Shown one piece after another: positions 17,651 to 25,921 of a DNA stretch of 64,000 bases. Numbering within the stretch: the first letter of the stretch is position 1; every line of letters starts with the position of its first letter. The notes under the pieces are model-generated. The model was not told the origin of the DNA and did not search any database. It was given only the letters and a program-made list of their open reading frames with translations. Position numbers and translations under genes: made by a program. Source of the stretch: Desulfitobacterium hafniense DCB-2 (lineage in GTDB: Bacteria > Bacillota > Desulfitobacteriia > Desulfitobacteriales > Desulfitobacteriaceae); NCBI RefSeq assembly GCF_000021925.1, contig NC_011830.1, positions 2,690,501 through 2,754,500 of the forward strand, given 5' to 3'.

Positions 17651-19459
17651 ATGTCTAAAGAAAAGAAAGAAGAACTGAAAAGGGAAAGACTTTCTCGTCG
17701 GGATTTCTTAAAGAATGCAGGTATTATGACTGCCGGTACAGCTGTCGGTGCCGGCTTCCTGCTCTCGGGCTGCAGCCAGGACGCACAAGGGGGAACCGAA
17801 GCAAAACTTCAAGCCGCTGAAGCAAAGCCCTGGCTGCCGGAAAAATGGGATAAGGAGACGGATGTCGTCGTTGTCGGTACCGGTTGCGGTTTAGCCGCGG
17901 CGATTGAGGCTAAAAATGCGGGAGCAGATGTGATCATCCTTGAAAAAAATGACTGGGTAGGCGGACTGTATAAAACCGCCGGAGGTCATGCTATTTTGGG
18001 CGGTACACGGATTCAAAAGGAAGCGGGAATGCAGGATTCGTTGGAAGACTGGTTTGAGGATGAAATGAAAGCCAGTGGATACCGGGGCGTTCCGGAACTG
18101 ATTCGCACGTATGTTGAAAGAGGGCCGGAGCTCATCGAATGGATGGAATCTATGGGCTTTAAATGGTACCCCACTGTAGGGAATTCCAGTCCGGAAGTGC
18201 ACCGGGTGGGCCGCTCCCACTATCCGGCAGCCAATCCTGATGTTTATGATGCTAAACCCAACAGCCCCATGAGCTTTGGTTTGGCCTGGACCACAGTCTG
18301 GGAGAAAAAGCTGCAGGAAATGGGGGTTCCGATTCTTTTCAAACACCGGATGAAGAAAGTTTATCGCGAGCCCGGCGGTCCGGTTCTGGGCGTATCTGCA
18401 GAAACTCCCGAAGGTACGATTAATATCAAAGCCCGTAAAGGGGTCATCCTTTGTACAGGAACCTGGACCGACAATCATCGCATGGCTCAGGCCTGGGATC
18501 CGCGGGTCGTGGGGCCGGATTGCTTCGGTGACGGCGGCACCCCGGCTGACGGCACACTGTTTGTGGACAGCGCCGGGGACGGTCACTTTGCCGCTGCGGA
18601 AGTAGGAGCCGGTTTCAGCGATATGTCCTTTACTTCCTATATTTATCTCTTTTACGGCTCCCGGTCCTATTGGGGATGGGAACCGCCCGATTTTAAAACA
18701 GCAGCGTATTATGCCGATGGCAAGGGAATTCCCCGTCCTGCCGCATTCTTTGAGCGGGTTATTTTGGTGAAGAATGACGGTGTCCGTTATATTAACGAAA
18801 TGGAAGGGGCCAGAAAAGCTGATCCTGCTAAAGGTGAAGCGGGAAGTATTAATGAGAACCCCGAATGGCCCTATACTGCGAAATATCTTAGTCTGCCCCA
18901 TCCTCGGAATGTCTGGGCGATAGCCGACTCCGAAAGTGCGGCAGCCTTGAAGTGGCCAATTGAGGATTTGAAGAATCCTAACCCCAAAAAGGGTCTTATG
19001 TTTGACCCGGCTTGCATCGCCATAGCCGACAGTATTCCTGAACTGGCTGAAAAGATGGGAATTCCTGCGGCAGAATTGGAAAAGACCATCAGCCGTTACA
19101 ACGGTTTCGTGGGTGCAGGCAAGGATGAAGACTTTGGCAAAACCGCCCTGTTTAAAATTGCCAAACCACCTTTTTACGGGTTGAAAGCATCCTTGATCCG
19201 TCATACCCAACGCAATGGTGTCCGGGTTAATACAAAATCCCAGGTCATTGAACAGGCTGACCAACTTGCCGGATACAGCGGCAAAGCAGTTGACGAAAGC
19301 ATCTCTATTGACCAGGAAAAAGTCATTCCTCATCTCTATGCTGCAGGGGAGTTAGGCAATGTCATGGGGTGGAGACGTCCTCATGGTTCTTTGGGGAACT
19401 ATGCCACTGTTGCCCGCATCGCCGGGGAGAATGCCGCTAAAGAGAGCTCTTGGGAGTAG
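17651..19459 (+). CDS. Tat-exported FAD-binding fumarate-reductase-like flavoprotein
   Basis: 602 residues. The signal carries SRRDFLKNAG (twin arginine) and a lipobox LLSGC at about residues 35-39, so it is probably folded in the cytoplasm with FAD, exported by Tat and then lipid-anchored outside. The FAD-binding motif VVVVGTGCGLAAAIEA starts near residue 74; the C-terminal FAD region reads HLYAAGELG...GSLGNYATVARIAGENAA. It belongs to the FrdA/flavocytochrome c family that reduces C=C bonds such as fumarate or urocanate. No heme domain or cytochrome gene is adjacent, so its electron donor is elsewhere. The substrate is unknown. Confidence 0.88.
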   Translation: MSKEKKEELKRERLSRRDFLKNAGIMTAGTAVGAGFLLSGCSQDAQGGTEAKLQAAEAKPWLPEKWDKETDVVVVGTGCGLAAAIEAKNAGADVIILEKNDWVGGLYKTAGGHAILGGTRIQKEAGMQDSLEDWFEDEMKASGYRGVPELIRTYVERGPELIEWMESMGFKWYPTVGNSSPEVHRVGRSHYPAANPDVYDAKPNSPMSFGLAWTTVWEKKLQEMGVPILFKHRMKKVYREPGGPVLGVSAETPEGTINIKARKGVILCTGTWTDNHRMAQAWDPRVVGPDCFGDGGTPADGTLFVDSAGDGHFAAAEVGAGFSDMSFTSYIYLFYGSRSYWGWEPPDFKTAAYYADGKGIPRPAAFFERVILVKNDGVRYINEMEGARKADPAKGEAGSINENPEWPYTAKYLSLPHPRNVWAIADSESAAALKWPIEDLKNPNPKKGLMFDPACIAIADSIPELAEKMGIPAAELEKTISRYNGFVGAGKDEDFGKTALFKIAKPPFYGLKASLIRHTQRNGVRVNTKSQVIEQADQLAGYSGKAVDESISIDQEKVIPHLYAAGELGNVMGWRRPHGSLGNYATVARIAGENAAKESSWE

Positions 19460-19548
19460 CAGCTGACGAGTCTTTAGGGAAGCTGTGATGGTTCATCAAA
19501 GTTATCAGAAGAAAACAAGTTTCAAATTCCCTTCTAAAGGACCCATCA

Positions 19549-19580
19549 CCAGACCTCAGAGCAATCTGAGGTCTGGTTTT
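19549..19580 (+). terminator. Terminator after the first flavoprotein gene
   Basis: Perfect 12-bp stem CCAGACCTCAGA / TCTGAGGTCTGG with a GCAA tetraloop, followed by TTTTATTTG. Confidence 0.88.
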
Positions 19581-19708
19581 ATTTGCAATGCTTCAACCAA
19601 TCTTAAAAAAGACATAACATTTATCTTACAAAAGATAGGTATAATGGAATAGAGCATTTTTTAGTTTCCGTCATGGTCAAGATCATATGGGGAAGGTGTG
19701 TGAATCAT

Positions 19709-20020
19709 ATGCCAGAAGTTCTGAGTCGCTCAGACTTTCAGGAAGACTGTGTAAGGGATCACCCCAATTACGGGTATTTTGTAGGAAAAAATCGGAGAAG
19801 TTTCTACAAGCTAAAGTCAGCGTTAAATGAAAGCTCTCTTAATCCGCTGATTATCAAGGATGCCGATCATGAAAATGCTTTCTTTGCCAAAGTTCTCAAA
19901 AGTGAAGCCGACCAGTTTGTGGAATTAACCAAACAATATGAATTTAAGAGAGCTAGACTTAGCCCATCTGTATTAGACGCCATCAAGTGGGTTTTTGGTG
20001 ATGGCTGGCTGACTGAGTAG
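19709..20020 (+). CDS. Small hypothetical protein
   Basis: About 103 residues from the ATG at 19709 (a longer form could begin at 19673, which lacks a ribosome site). It is soluble, charged and mostly helical, without cysteine pairs or a signal. It is isolated between two similar terminators and lies between a flavoprotein gene and the sigma-54 regulator gene. I do not recognise a family. Confidence 0.5.
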   Translation: MPEVLSRSDFQEDCVRDHPNYGYFVGKNRRSFYKLKSALNESSLNPLIIKDADHENAFFAKVLKSEADQFVELTKQYEFKRARLSPSVLDAIKWVFGDGWLTE

Positions 20021-20041
20021 AACCTAGATGAAACAATAACG

Positions 20042-20083
20042 ATAAACCAGACCTTTCAACTCATAGTTAAAGGTCTGGTTTAT
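20042..20083 (+). terminator. Terminator after the small hypothetical gene
   Basis: ATAAACCAGACCTTT pairs perfectly with AAAGGTCTGGTTTAT over 15 bp, and the 3' arm ends in a T-rich run. Confidence 0.8.
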
Positions 20084-20277
20084 TTACTCTGTGGCAACAG
20101 CACCTGTCTCAATAACATGCAACACATTAGTAAGTTTTTTTTTAAAAGTCCAAAAATTATGTTAGAATTAAAAATAAACAATGAGCGGGATAATATTCTT
20201 CGCCATTGAACTAGAGATAACTTTCACGATGGCCATGCATTTTGTAGAGTATCGAAAAAATTTAAGGGGGATAAGGA

Positions 20278-22368
20278 ATGCCAGATACTAAAGAAAATTT
20301 GCATGATGCACATAATTTAATTCTAACCAACACAGGTTGGGAGCAACTACTGGAATGTAAAAAATTCTTTTTAAAAAACCATACCCTTGATCCCAAGGAA
20401 TACGCTTGTATTAGGCTTGAAGTAGCAGAATCCTGGTTGCGCTCTCATGATTTAGGAGTCAATCCTTATAAAAGCAGTCTTGCCGAGCATTTGAATTCCA
20501 ACGAAATAGCCAGGATCCTGGCTGAAAACAAAGACCTGATTGAAATTACCAAAGCCGTTTTTGTTGATTTAAAAATAAAGGATATCATGACTTCCAATTA
20601 TGCGCTTTATTTATTTGATAAGAATGGTGTCTTGCTGAGTCATGAGGGAGAAAAGATCAAGTTAATTTCTGCGGATTACCCAGAGAGTTCCATAGTGGGC
20701 CAGGTATGGTCGGAAGCAACCGTCGGTACCTGTGCACATGTTTTAAGTATGCATCTAAAGAAGCCGGTATATATTGTCGGGCCCGAACACTACTGTACTG
20801 TCTTTCAAAATTCCTGTACATCTGCAGCACCTCTGACCAATGAGGATAACGAAATCATCGGCTACCTGGTTGTAAGCTACCATATTGATTTTCCCTTGTC
20901 CCACGACTCCTATTATTTAAGCACCTATCCCCTGGGTCTCATCACAGCTATGGCGGTAGCCGTAGAAAACAAGCTGCGTTTTACCAAGAGCTATCAATTG
21001 CTGAAAAGCGCTCATCATATGCAGGAAGTAATTTTATCCGTGATTGAGGAGGGAATAATTATTACGGATAACAGGGGGAAAATAATTACGATCAACAAAG
21101 AAGTGGTCAATATCTTCAATACTGCCGAAGAGGAGATCATAGGCAGGACTATTGATCGCTTTTTAGGCCCCCAGATTGGTGAGGCGGTTCGGAACAATGA
21201 AACCGTTGATATTGAGGAAGCCATTTGCAGCAATAATCATGACAAAAGTTATTTAGTGCTCATACGTCCTCTTGATAAACATGGCAACTATCCCAACGGT
21301 GCGGTTTTGAGAGTTAATCCTATGGAAATAATCAATGCCCTTGTTACCAATCGAACGGGAGCCTTTGCTACCTATACCTTTGATAAAATCATTGGTAAAA
21401 GCAAAGCCATCAAAGAAACGATTTCCTTAGGAAAACGCTTTTCCTTATCCAACGAGAATATCCTTCTGACTGGCGAGAGTGGAACAGGTAAAGAGCTTTT
21501 TGCTCAAGCCATCCATAATGCCCATCGTCCCCAAGGGCCATTTATTGCCGTAAATTGTGCGGCAATGCCCCGGGAACTTATTGAGAGCGAACTGTTTGGT
21601 TATGAAGGAGGCAGCTTTACCGGCGCTGAACGCAGAGGCAGAGCGGGGAAGATAGAACTTGCTCATGGGGGCACCCTTTTTCTTGATGAGATAGGGGATA
21701 TGCCCCTCGAGGTCCAGGCTATCCTCTTAAGAGTGCTCGAAGATAAAAAAGTGATGCGAATTGGAGGACACACTTATAAAAAGGTTGATTTCAGGCTGGT
21801 TGCAGCCACGAATAAAGATTTGGAGAGAATGAGCCATGAAAATTTATTCAGAAGTGATTTGTTTTTCCGGCTATCCATCCTTTCCATTCAGCTTCCGCCT
21901 TTAAGAAAGCGGGATAATGACGTTGAGGTTTTGGCAAATTACTTTATCGGTAAATACTGTGCCAAGATCAAGCGCAAGGCTCCCCTCATCAGTGAAGAGG
22001 CTCTTGAGGTTCTGAAAAGTTATGGGTGGCCTGGAAATGTAAGGCAACTTGAAAATAGTGTTATTTATGCAGTGAATTTAGCTCAAGGGGATTTAATCCA
22101 ATGCAGGCATTTGCCCGAATCATTATATGCCGCTTCTTCTTCACCAGCAGAGAATTATAGGGATCCTCCCGGTATGACCGGCAGCTACACTCTCGAAAAC
22201 ATCTATAAAATTGATGTTATGGAGAAAATACTTATTGAAAACGCCCTCTATAAAACCAGAAACAATATTACCAAAGCTTCCGAACTATTAGGAATGGCTA
22301 AGTCAACACTGTATCGCAAAGCAAAAGAGCTTAATATAGATATGGGAACATTCAAGAATTCTGATTAA
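20278..22368 (+). CDS. Sigma-54 dependent transcriptional activator (GAF-PAS-AAA+-Fis)
   Basis: 696 residues. A GAF-like sensory region (about 70-230) is followed by a PAS domain (about 246-350, IEEGIIITDNRGKIITIN) and the AAA+ domain with Walker A GESGTGKE at 399 and Walker B GTLFLDEIGDMP. The sigma-54 contact loop reads GSFTGA at 445-450, a mild change from GAFTGA. A Fis-type helix-turn-helix ends the protein (ITKASELLGMAKSTLYRKAK). The layout is that of AcoR-type activators. It lies directly upstream of a -24/-12 promoter and so most likely activates the molybdoenzyme operon in response to a small molecule. GGGGGG precedes the ATG. Confidence 0.93.
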   Translation: MPDTKENLHDAHNLILTNTGWEQLLECKKFFLKNHTLDPKEYACIRLEVAESWLRSHDLGVNPYKSSLAEHLNSNEIARILAENKDLIEITKAVFVDLKIKDIMTSNYALYLFDKNGVLLSHEGEKIKLISADYPESSIVGQVWSEATVGTCAHVLSMHLKKPVYIVGPEHYCTVFQNSCTSAAPLTNEDNEIIGYLVVSYHIDFPLSHDSYYLSTYPLGLITAMAVAVENKLRFTKSYQLLKSAHHMQEVILSVIEEGIIITDNRGKIITINKEVVNIFNTAEEEIIGRTIDRFLGPQIGEAVRNNETVDIEEAICSNNHDKSYLVLIRPLDKHGNYPNGAVLRVNPMEIINALVTNRTGAFATYTFDKIIGKSKAIKETISLGKRFSLSNENILLTGESGTGKELFAQAIHNAHRPQGPFIAVNCAAMPRELIESELFGYEGGSFTGAERRGRAGKIELAHGGTLFLDEIGDMPLEVQAILLRVLEDKKVMRIGGHTYKKVDFRLVAATNKDLERMSHENLFRSDLFFRLSILSIQLPPLRKRDNDVEVLANYFIGKYCAKIKRKAPLISEEALEVLKSYGWPGNVRQLENSVIYAVNLAQGDLIQCRHLPESLYAASSSPAENYRDPPGMTGSYTLENIYKIDVMEKILIENALYKTRNNITKASELLGMAKSTLYRKAKELNIDMGTFKNSD

Positions 22369-22388
22369 CTGAACAGTAATCTCAAGAT

Positions 22389-22432
22389 AAGGGCTTCTCC
22401 TGAACAGCTGAGTGCAGGGAGAAGCCCTTTTT
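22389..22432 (+). terminator. Terminator after the sigma-54 activator gene
   Basis: AAGGGCTTCTCC / GGAGAAGCCCTT, 12-bp perfect stem followed by TTT. It separates the regulator transcript from the target operon. Confidence 0.85.
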
Positions 22433-22474
22433 GCCGTTTATAGAGTTTTTTGTATTGGCTCCTCTTTCTCGAAA

Positions 22475-22507
22475 GCAAACGGTGTTTCTTAAAATCAGTC
22501 GGTTTGC
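22475..22507 (+). promoter_or_regulatory. Possible upstream activator site
   Basis: Arms GCAAAC / GTTTGC separated by 21 bases lie about 60-90 bases above the -24/-12 promoter, where a sigma-54 activator usually binds. The arms are short and the assignment is tentative. Confidence 0.3.
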
Positions 22508-22565
22508 AATTCCTTAAAGATGAGGTGATTTGCTTAAAATAGCCCAACCAAGGCCTTTGCGAACC

Positions 22566-22581
22566 TGGCACGGAAAATGCA
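22566..22581 (+). promoter_or_regulatory. Sigma-54 (-24/-12) promoter of the molybdoenzyme operon
   Basis: TGGCACGGAAAATGCA keeps the invariant GG and GC ten bases apart and matches TGGCAC-N5-TTGCW at all but one position. It lies 60 bases before the first zinc-ribbon gene and 200 bases after the activator gene. Confidence 0.82.
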
Positions 22582-22641
22582 ATATATCACAATGTACAAA
22601 GTATCAAAACTAAATCTTAAGAGCAAAGGAGGAATCAGAAA

Positions 22642-22854
22642 ATGTGTTTCCGACCCCCAACCTTTACTAAGCTGATGACCAAATGCCCCCAGTGCAATGT
22701 CTTTAATCCACCGGCCAATAAAACATGTAAAAAGTGTGGGGCAGAGCTGCCTGAACCTGAGGCGGAAGAGAACGCTGCGGGTCCGGCCGGGCCACAAAGA
22801 GCGCCGCAAAGAGCTCCTCAAAAGCCTGAAAAACCTGACTCCAATAAAGAATAA
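22642..22854 (+). CDS. Small zinc-ribbon protein 1
   Basis: 70 residues. CPQC at 15-18 and CKKC at 29-32 form a four-cysteine zinc ribbon; the N-terminus FRPPTFTKL and the core resemble the second zinc-ribbon protein encoded after the Fe-S subunit. The tail is low-complexity, Pro/Ala/Gln-rich with repeated APQ units. AAAGGAGG precedes the ATG by nine bases. It is the first gene after the sigma-54 promoter. It may be a metal-binding accessory or electron-carrier-like factor; the function is unknown. Confidence 0.75.
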   Translation: MCFRPPTFTKLMTKCPQCNVFNPPANKTCKKCGAELPEPEAEENAAGPAGPQRAPQRAPQKPEKPDSNKE

Positions 22855-22943
22855 TGCCGCAAATATTAAATGAAGGAGGTGTTTTTATCGAGCCCTTTTT
22901 ATCACACATCTTTATATAAAAATTAAGGAGGGAAAAACAGTTC

Positions 22944-25274
22944 ATGATTAACAAGTATAGCAAGGATCTTTACAAAGAGGATTGGCGCTGGCAAGAAGGG
23001 GAATATGAAGTCACCCGCACCTCGGTCTGGACAGGACCCGGTTGTCACAACGGCTGCGGTGTTCTCTGCTACACCAAAGACGGTAAATTGGAAAAAATCG
23101 AAGGTGATCCCAATTTCAGCTATAACCAAGGCAGACTATGCCTGCGCTGTATTAACATGGTGGAACAAATCTACAACAACGATCGCCTGAAATGGCCGCT
23201 CATGAGAGTTGGGAAAAAAGGCGAGAATAAATGGAAACGGGTTTCCTGGGATGAAGCTTACGACTGGATTGAAGCAAAGCATAAAGAAATCTCACAGAAA
23301 ACAGGTCCCCAAGGCATCGTATCTTTAGTCGGAACCGGCCGCAATTGCATGTGGCAGCCGGCGATGATTACCCGCGCCGTATTCGGCAGCCCTAACCTTT
23401 CCTTTGGCTTCCTCAGCGCCGACTCCTGCTACCAGCCCCGGATGACAGCCAATCTGATTAAGCAGGGAGACTGCTGGGTTCTCGATGCTTCCCAGTTTCA
23501 TCCCTTGCGGTATGACAACCCTGAATGGAAAGTACCGGAAGTCGTTGTCGTCTGGGGGAATGAGCCCTTAGCCTCCAATGGGGATGGCTTTGTCGGGCAC
23601 TGGCTGGTTGATTTAATGAAACTGGGCACCAAACTGATTGTGATTGACCCCGCCTTGACTTGGCTGGCAGCTAAAGCCGATCTATGGTTGAAAATCCGGC
23701 CCGGTACCGATTGTGCCTTGGCTCTGGGTTTCCTCAATGTCATCATCAACGAAGACCTTTATGACCATGATTTTGTGGAGCAGTGGACTTACGGCTTTGA
23801 TGAACTGGTCGAGCGGGTTCAGGAATATTCTGTGGAAAAAGCAGCGGAAATTACCTGGATTCCTAAAGAGCAAATCACAGAAGCCGCTCGTATGTATGCT
23901 AAAGCCAAACCCGCAGGAATTCAATGGGGTCTGGCCATCGACATGCAAATTGCCGGTATGGAAGCCTCTGCAGCCATTTCGGATATGGTCGCAATTACAG
24001 GAAACCTGGATGTTCCCGGCGGCAATATTCTCCTTCGCTATGCTTATAACAGTTCGAAAAAATATGGCTGCGGCCTTGAATGCATTTCTGAAGAAATGCT
24101 GCAAAAACGGATTGGAACTTATGAATCTGCCATCCACGAATCCGGATATACACCGTTTATTCCGCCTGATAAACTTCTGGAGACCATGGAATCCGGCAAA
24201 CCTTACCCGGTTCAAATGCTTTGGGTTCACGGCAGCAATCCTATCGCCAATATGGCCGGTGAAGCGCCCAGAGTTTATGCGGCCTGGAAGAACGTGCCTT
24301 ATACGGTTGTGGTCGATTACTATATGACACCTACTGCAGTGGCCTTTGCCGACTTAGTCCTGCCGGCAGCCATGAGCGTGGAACGCGATAGCTACCGATC
24401 CTGGTGGCAGCCTTTAAGAGCCATTACCAAAGCAGCCGAACCCTATTTTGAGAGCAAAGCCGATGAACAGATCGTGCTGGATCTGGGCAAGCGGATCAAT
24501 CCTGAATACTTTAACAAGTACAAAGACGTTCGTGATCTGCTCACCGATATGCTCTACGATGATGGCAACGGTGTGGACTATGACTTTGAAGCATTGACCC
24601 ATAAAGTCTATGACTGGTGGGACTGGAACCATACCTACAAGAAATATGAAAAAGGCCTGTTGCGCCAGGACGGGCAGCCGGGCTTTGTTACTGCGACAGG
24701 GTTATATGAAGTTTCTTCGCCTTTGTTTGATGTTTGGGGATTTGATCCGCTGCCCCACCATATGGAGCCCTATGAAGGGCCTTACTCCACTCCTGAACTC
24801 ATGAAGGAGTATCCCTTCATTCTGACCACAGGACACCGGCAGATTGGGCTGTTCCACTCTGAACACCGCCAGCTCCCCACGATGCGGGAAGTTCATCCCC
24901 AGCCTGAGATGGACATTAATCCGGAAACAGCGCAAAAACTCGGTCTTCAGGAAGGTGATTGGGCCTGGATTGAAAATAAACGGGGTAAATGCAAACAGCA
25001 GGTTAAATTTAATTATGGGCTGGATCCCAAAGTGGTCAGGGCGCGTCATGGCTGGTGGTTTCCCGAAAAGGAAGGTGCGGAGCCGGTCCTGTTTGGAGTA
25101 TTTGACAGTAACTCGAACAACTTAACCACCATGGGAGTCCATGGTCCGACCCATTATGGTGCTCCTTATAAATCCACGATCTGCAAGGTTTACAAGGTTG
25201 AGCCTGAGAATGATCAAGTAACGCCCACTGAAATTGTGACAAGGTTAGGGGGGTTTGGCTATGTCAAAAGATAA
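22944..25274 (+). CDS. Molybdopterin (bis-MGD) oxidoreductase, catalytic subunit
   Basis: 776 residues of the DMSO reductase superfamily. The N-terminal 4Fe-4S site is CHNGCGVLC plus a distal Cys in GRLCLRC, followed by the molybdopterin domains with VVVWGNEPL, KLIVIDPALTWLAAKADLWL and the C-terminal ETAQKLGLQEGDWAWIEN. Cys162 (in SADSCYQP) is at the position where related enzymes bind the metal. No Tat signal is present, so it is probably cytoplasmic. The pattern is closest, by eye, to the acetylene hydratase/catechol dehydroxylase/transhydroxylase branch rather than to respiratory DMSO reductases. It is co-transcribed with an Fe-S partner overlapping by 14 bases. The substrate is unknown. 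Confidence 0.9.
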   Translation: MINKYSKDLYKEDWRWQEGEYEVTRTSVWTGPGCHNGCGVLCYTKDGKLEKIEGDPNFSYNQGRLCLRCINMVEQIYNNDRLKWPLMRVGKKGENKWKRVSWDEAYDWIEAKHKEISQKTGPQGIVSLVGTGRNCMWQPAMITRAVFGSPNLSFGFLSADSCYQPRMTANLIKQGDCWVLDASQFHPLRYDNPEWKVPEVVVVWGNEPLASNGDGFVGHWLVDLMKLGTKLIVIDPALTWLAAKADLWLKIRPGTDCALALGFLNVIINEDLYDHDFVEQWTYGFDELVERVQEYSVEKAAEITWIPKEQITEAARMYAKAKPAGIQWGLAIDMQIAGMEASAAISDMVAITGNLDVPGGNILLRYAYNSSKKYGCGLECISEEMLQKRIGTYESAIHESGYTPFIPPDKLLETMESGKPYPVQMLWVHGSNPIANMAGEAPRVYAAWKNVPYTVVVDYYMTPTAVAFADLVLPAAMSVERDSYRSWWQPLRAITKAAEPYFESKADEQIVLDLGKRINPEYFNKYKDVRDLLTDMLYDDGNGVDYDFEALTHKVYDWWDWNHTYKKYEKGLLRQDGQPGFVTATGLYEVSSPLFDVWGFDPLPHHMEPYEGPYSTPELMKEYPFILTTGHRQIGLFHSEHRQLPTMREVHPQPEMDINPETAQKLGLQEGDWAWIENKRGKCKQQVKFNYGLDPKVVRARHGWWFPEKEGAEPVLFGVFDSNSNNLTTMGVHGPTHYGAPYKSTICKVYKVEPENDQVTPTEIVTRLGGFGYVKR

Positions 25275-25605
25275 TGCTCAATACGGGATTCTCATCGATT
25301 ATGAATACTGTACCAATTGTCATACCTGTGAGGTAGCCTGCAAAAAGGAATTAGGGTTACCTGTCGGACAATTTGGCATCAAAGTATTGGAAGACGGACC
25401 CCGGGAAAATGTTTACGGCAAATGGTCCTGGACCTATTTGCCCTTACCCACAGAGTTATGCAATCTCTGTGAAGACAGGGTGAAGGAAGGCAGGTTGCCG
25501 ACTTGTGTCCATCATTGCCAGTCAGGAATCATGTACTACGGGACCCTTGAAGAGCTATCCAAAAAGCTGGTTGAAAAACCAAACATGGTTTTATTTTCAA
25601 GGTAA
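25261..25605 (+). CDS. Small Fe-S subunit of the molybdoenzyme
   Basis: 114 residues from the ATG at 25261 (AGGGGGG upstream), overlapping the catalytic subunit gene. CTNCHTCEVAC gives one 4Fe-4S motif (C-x2-C-x2-C-x3-C), and CNLC with CVHHC supply a second set. It resembles a shortened DmsB/NrfC-type subunit, with only eight cysteines (two clusters) rather than sixteen. With no membrane anchor nearby, the pair is probably a soluble cytoplasmic dimer receiving electrons from a ferredoxin-like donor. Confidence 0.88.
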   Translation: MSKDNAQYGILIDYEYCTNCHTCEVACKKELGLPVGQFGIKVLEDGPRENVYGKWSWTYLPLPTELCNLCEDRVKEGRLPTCVHHCQSGIMYYGTLEELSKKLVEKPNMVLFSR

Positions 25606-25639
25606 AGTATAGCTTACACAAAAAGGAGGTCTTTTTTCA

Positions 25640-25777
25640 ATGAGTCGTCAGGAAAAAGGTGGTTTCAGACCGCCGCCGACCGAAAAATTGATCTGGAAAT
25701 GCAGTCAATGTGAAACCTTCAACTCTACCAAAGAACCAGCATGTAAAAAGTGCGGAGCAGAAAAACCTAAGAAGTAG
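25640..25777 (+). CDS. Small zinc-ribbon protein 2
   Basis: 45 residues (MSRQEKGGFRPPPTEKL...), with CSQC at 21-24 and CKKC at 35-38. FRPPxxxKL and CKKCGAE are shared with zinc-ribbon protein 1. AAAAGGAGG lies nine bases before the ATG. It follows the Fe-S subunit by 34 bases in the same operon. Its size and lack of any other domain suggest a metal-binding accessory protein. Confidence 0.75.
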   Translation: MSRQEKGGFRPPPTEKLIWKCSQCETFNSTKEPACKKCGAEKPKK

Positions 25778-25799
25778 ACTTACAATAGGTTAGGGTCAG

Positions 25800-25822
25800 G
25801 ATCCCTGTGGTTCATGGGGATC
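25800..25822 (+). terminator. Weak hairpin after zinc-ribbon gene 2
   Basis: GATCCC / GGGATC with an 11-base loop and only a short T-run. It may reduce readthrough into the permease gene. Confidence 0.35.
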
Positions 25823-25921
25823 TTGATCCTCCCCGTTGATTATTCCAATAGCTCACTGTGACTGAAGAAGTTATGACTTTCACAAAAGAGTGAATTCAAT
25901 GGTGAAAAGAGAGGAAAACAA

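Noticed and set aside
17891..19333. A 480-codon minus-strand frame opposite the first flavoprotein gene
   Set aside because: It is an open antisense shadow of a GC-rich gene: no ribosome site, no family motifs, and the plus-strand frame is a clear flavoprotein.
22870..22926. An 18-codon frame (MKEVFLSSPF...) before the Mo-enzyme gene
   Set aside because: No ribosome site before its ATG; its own AAGGAGG lies inside the frame. It is not supported as a gene.
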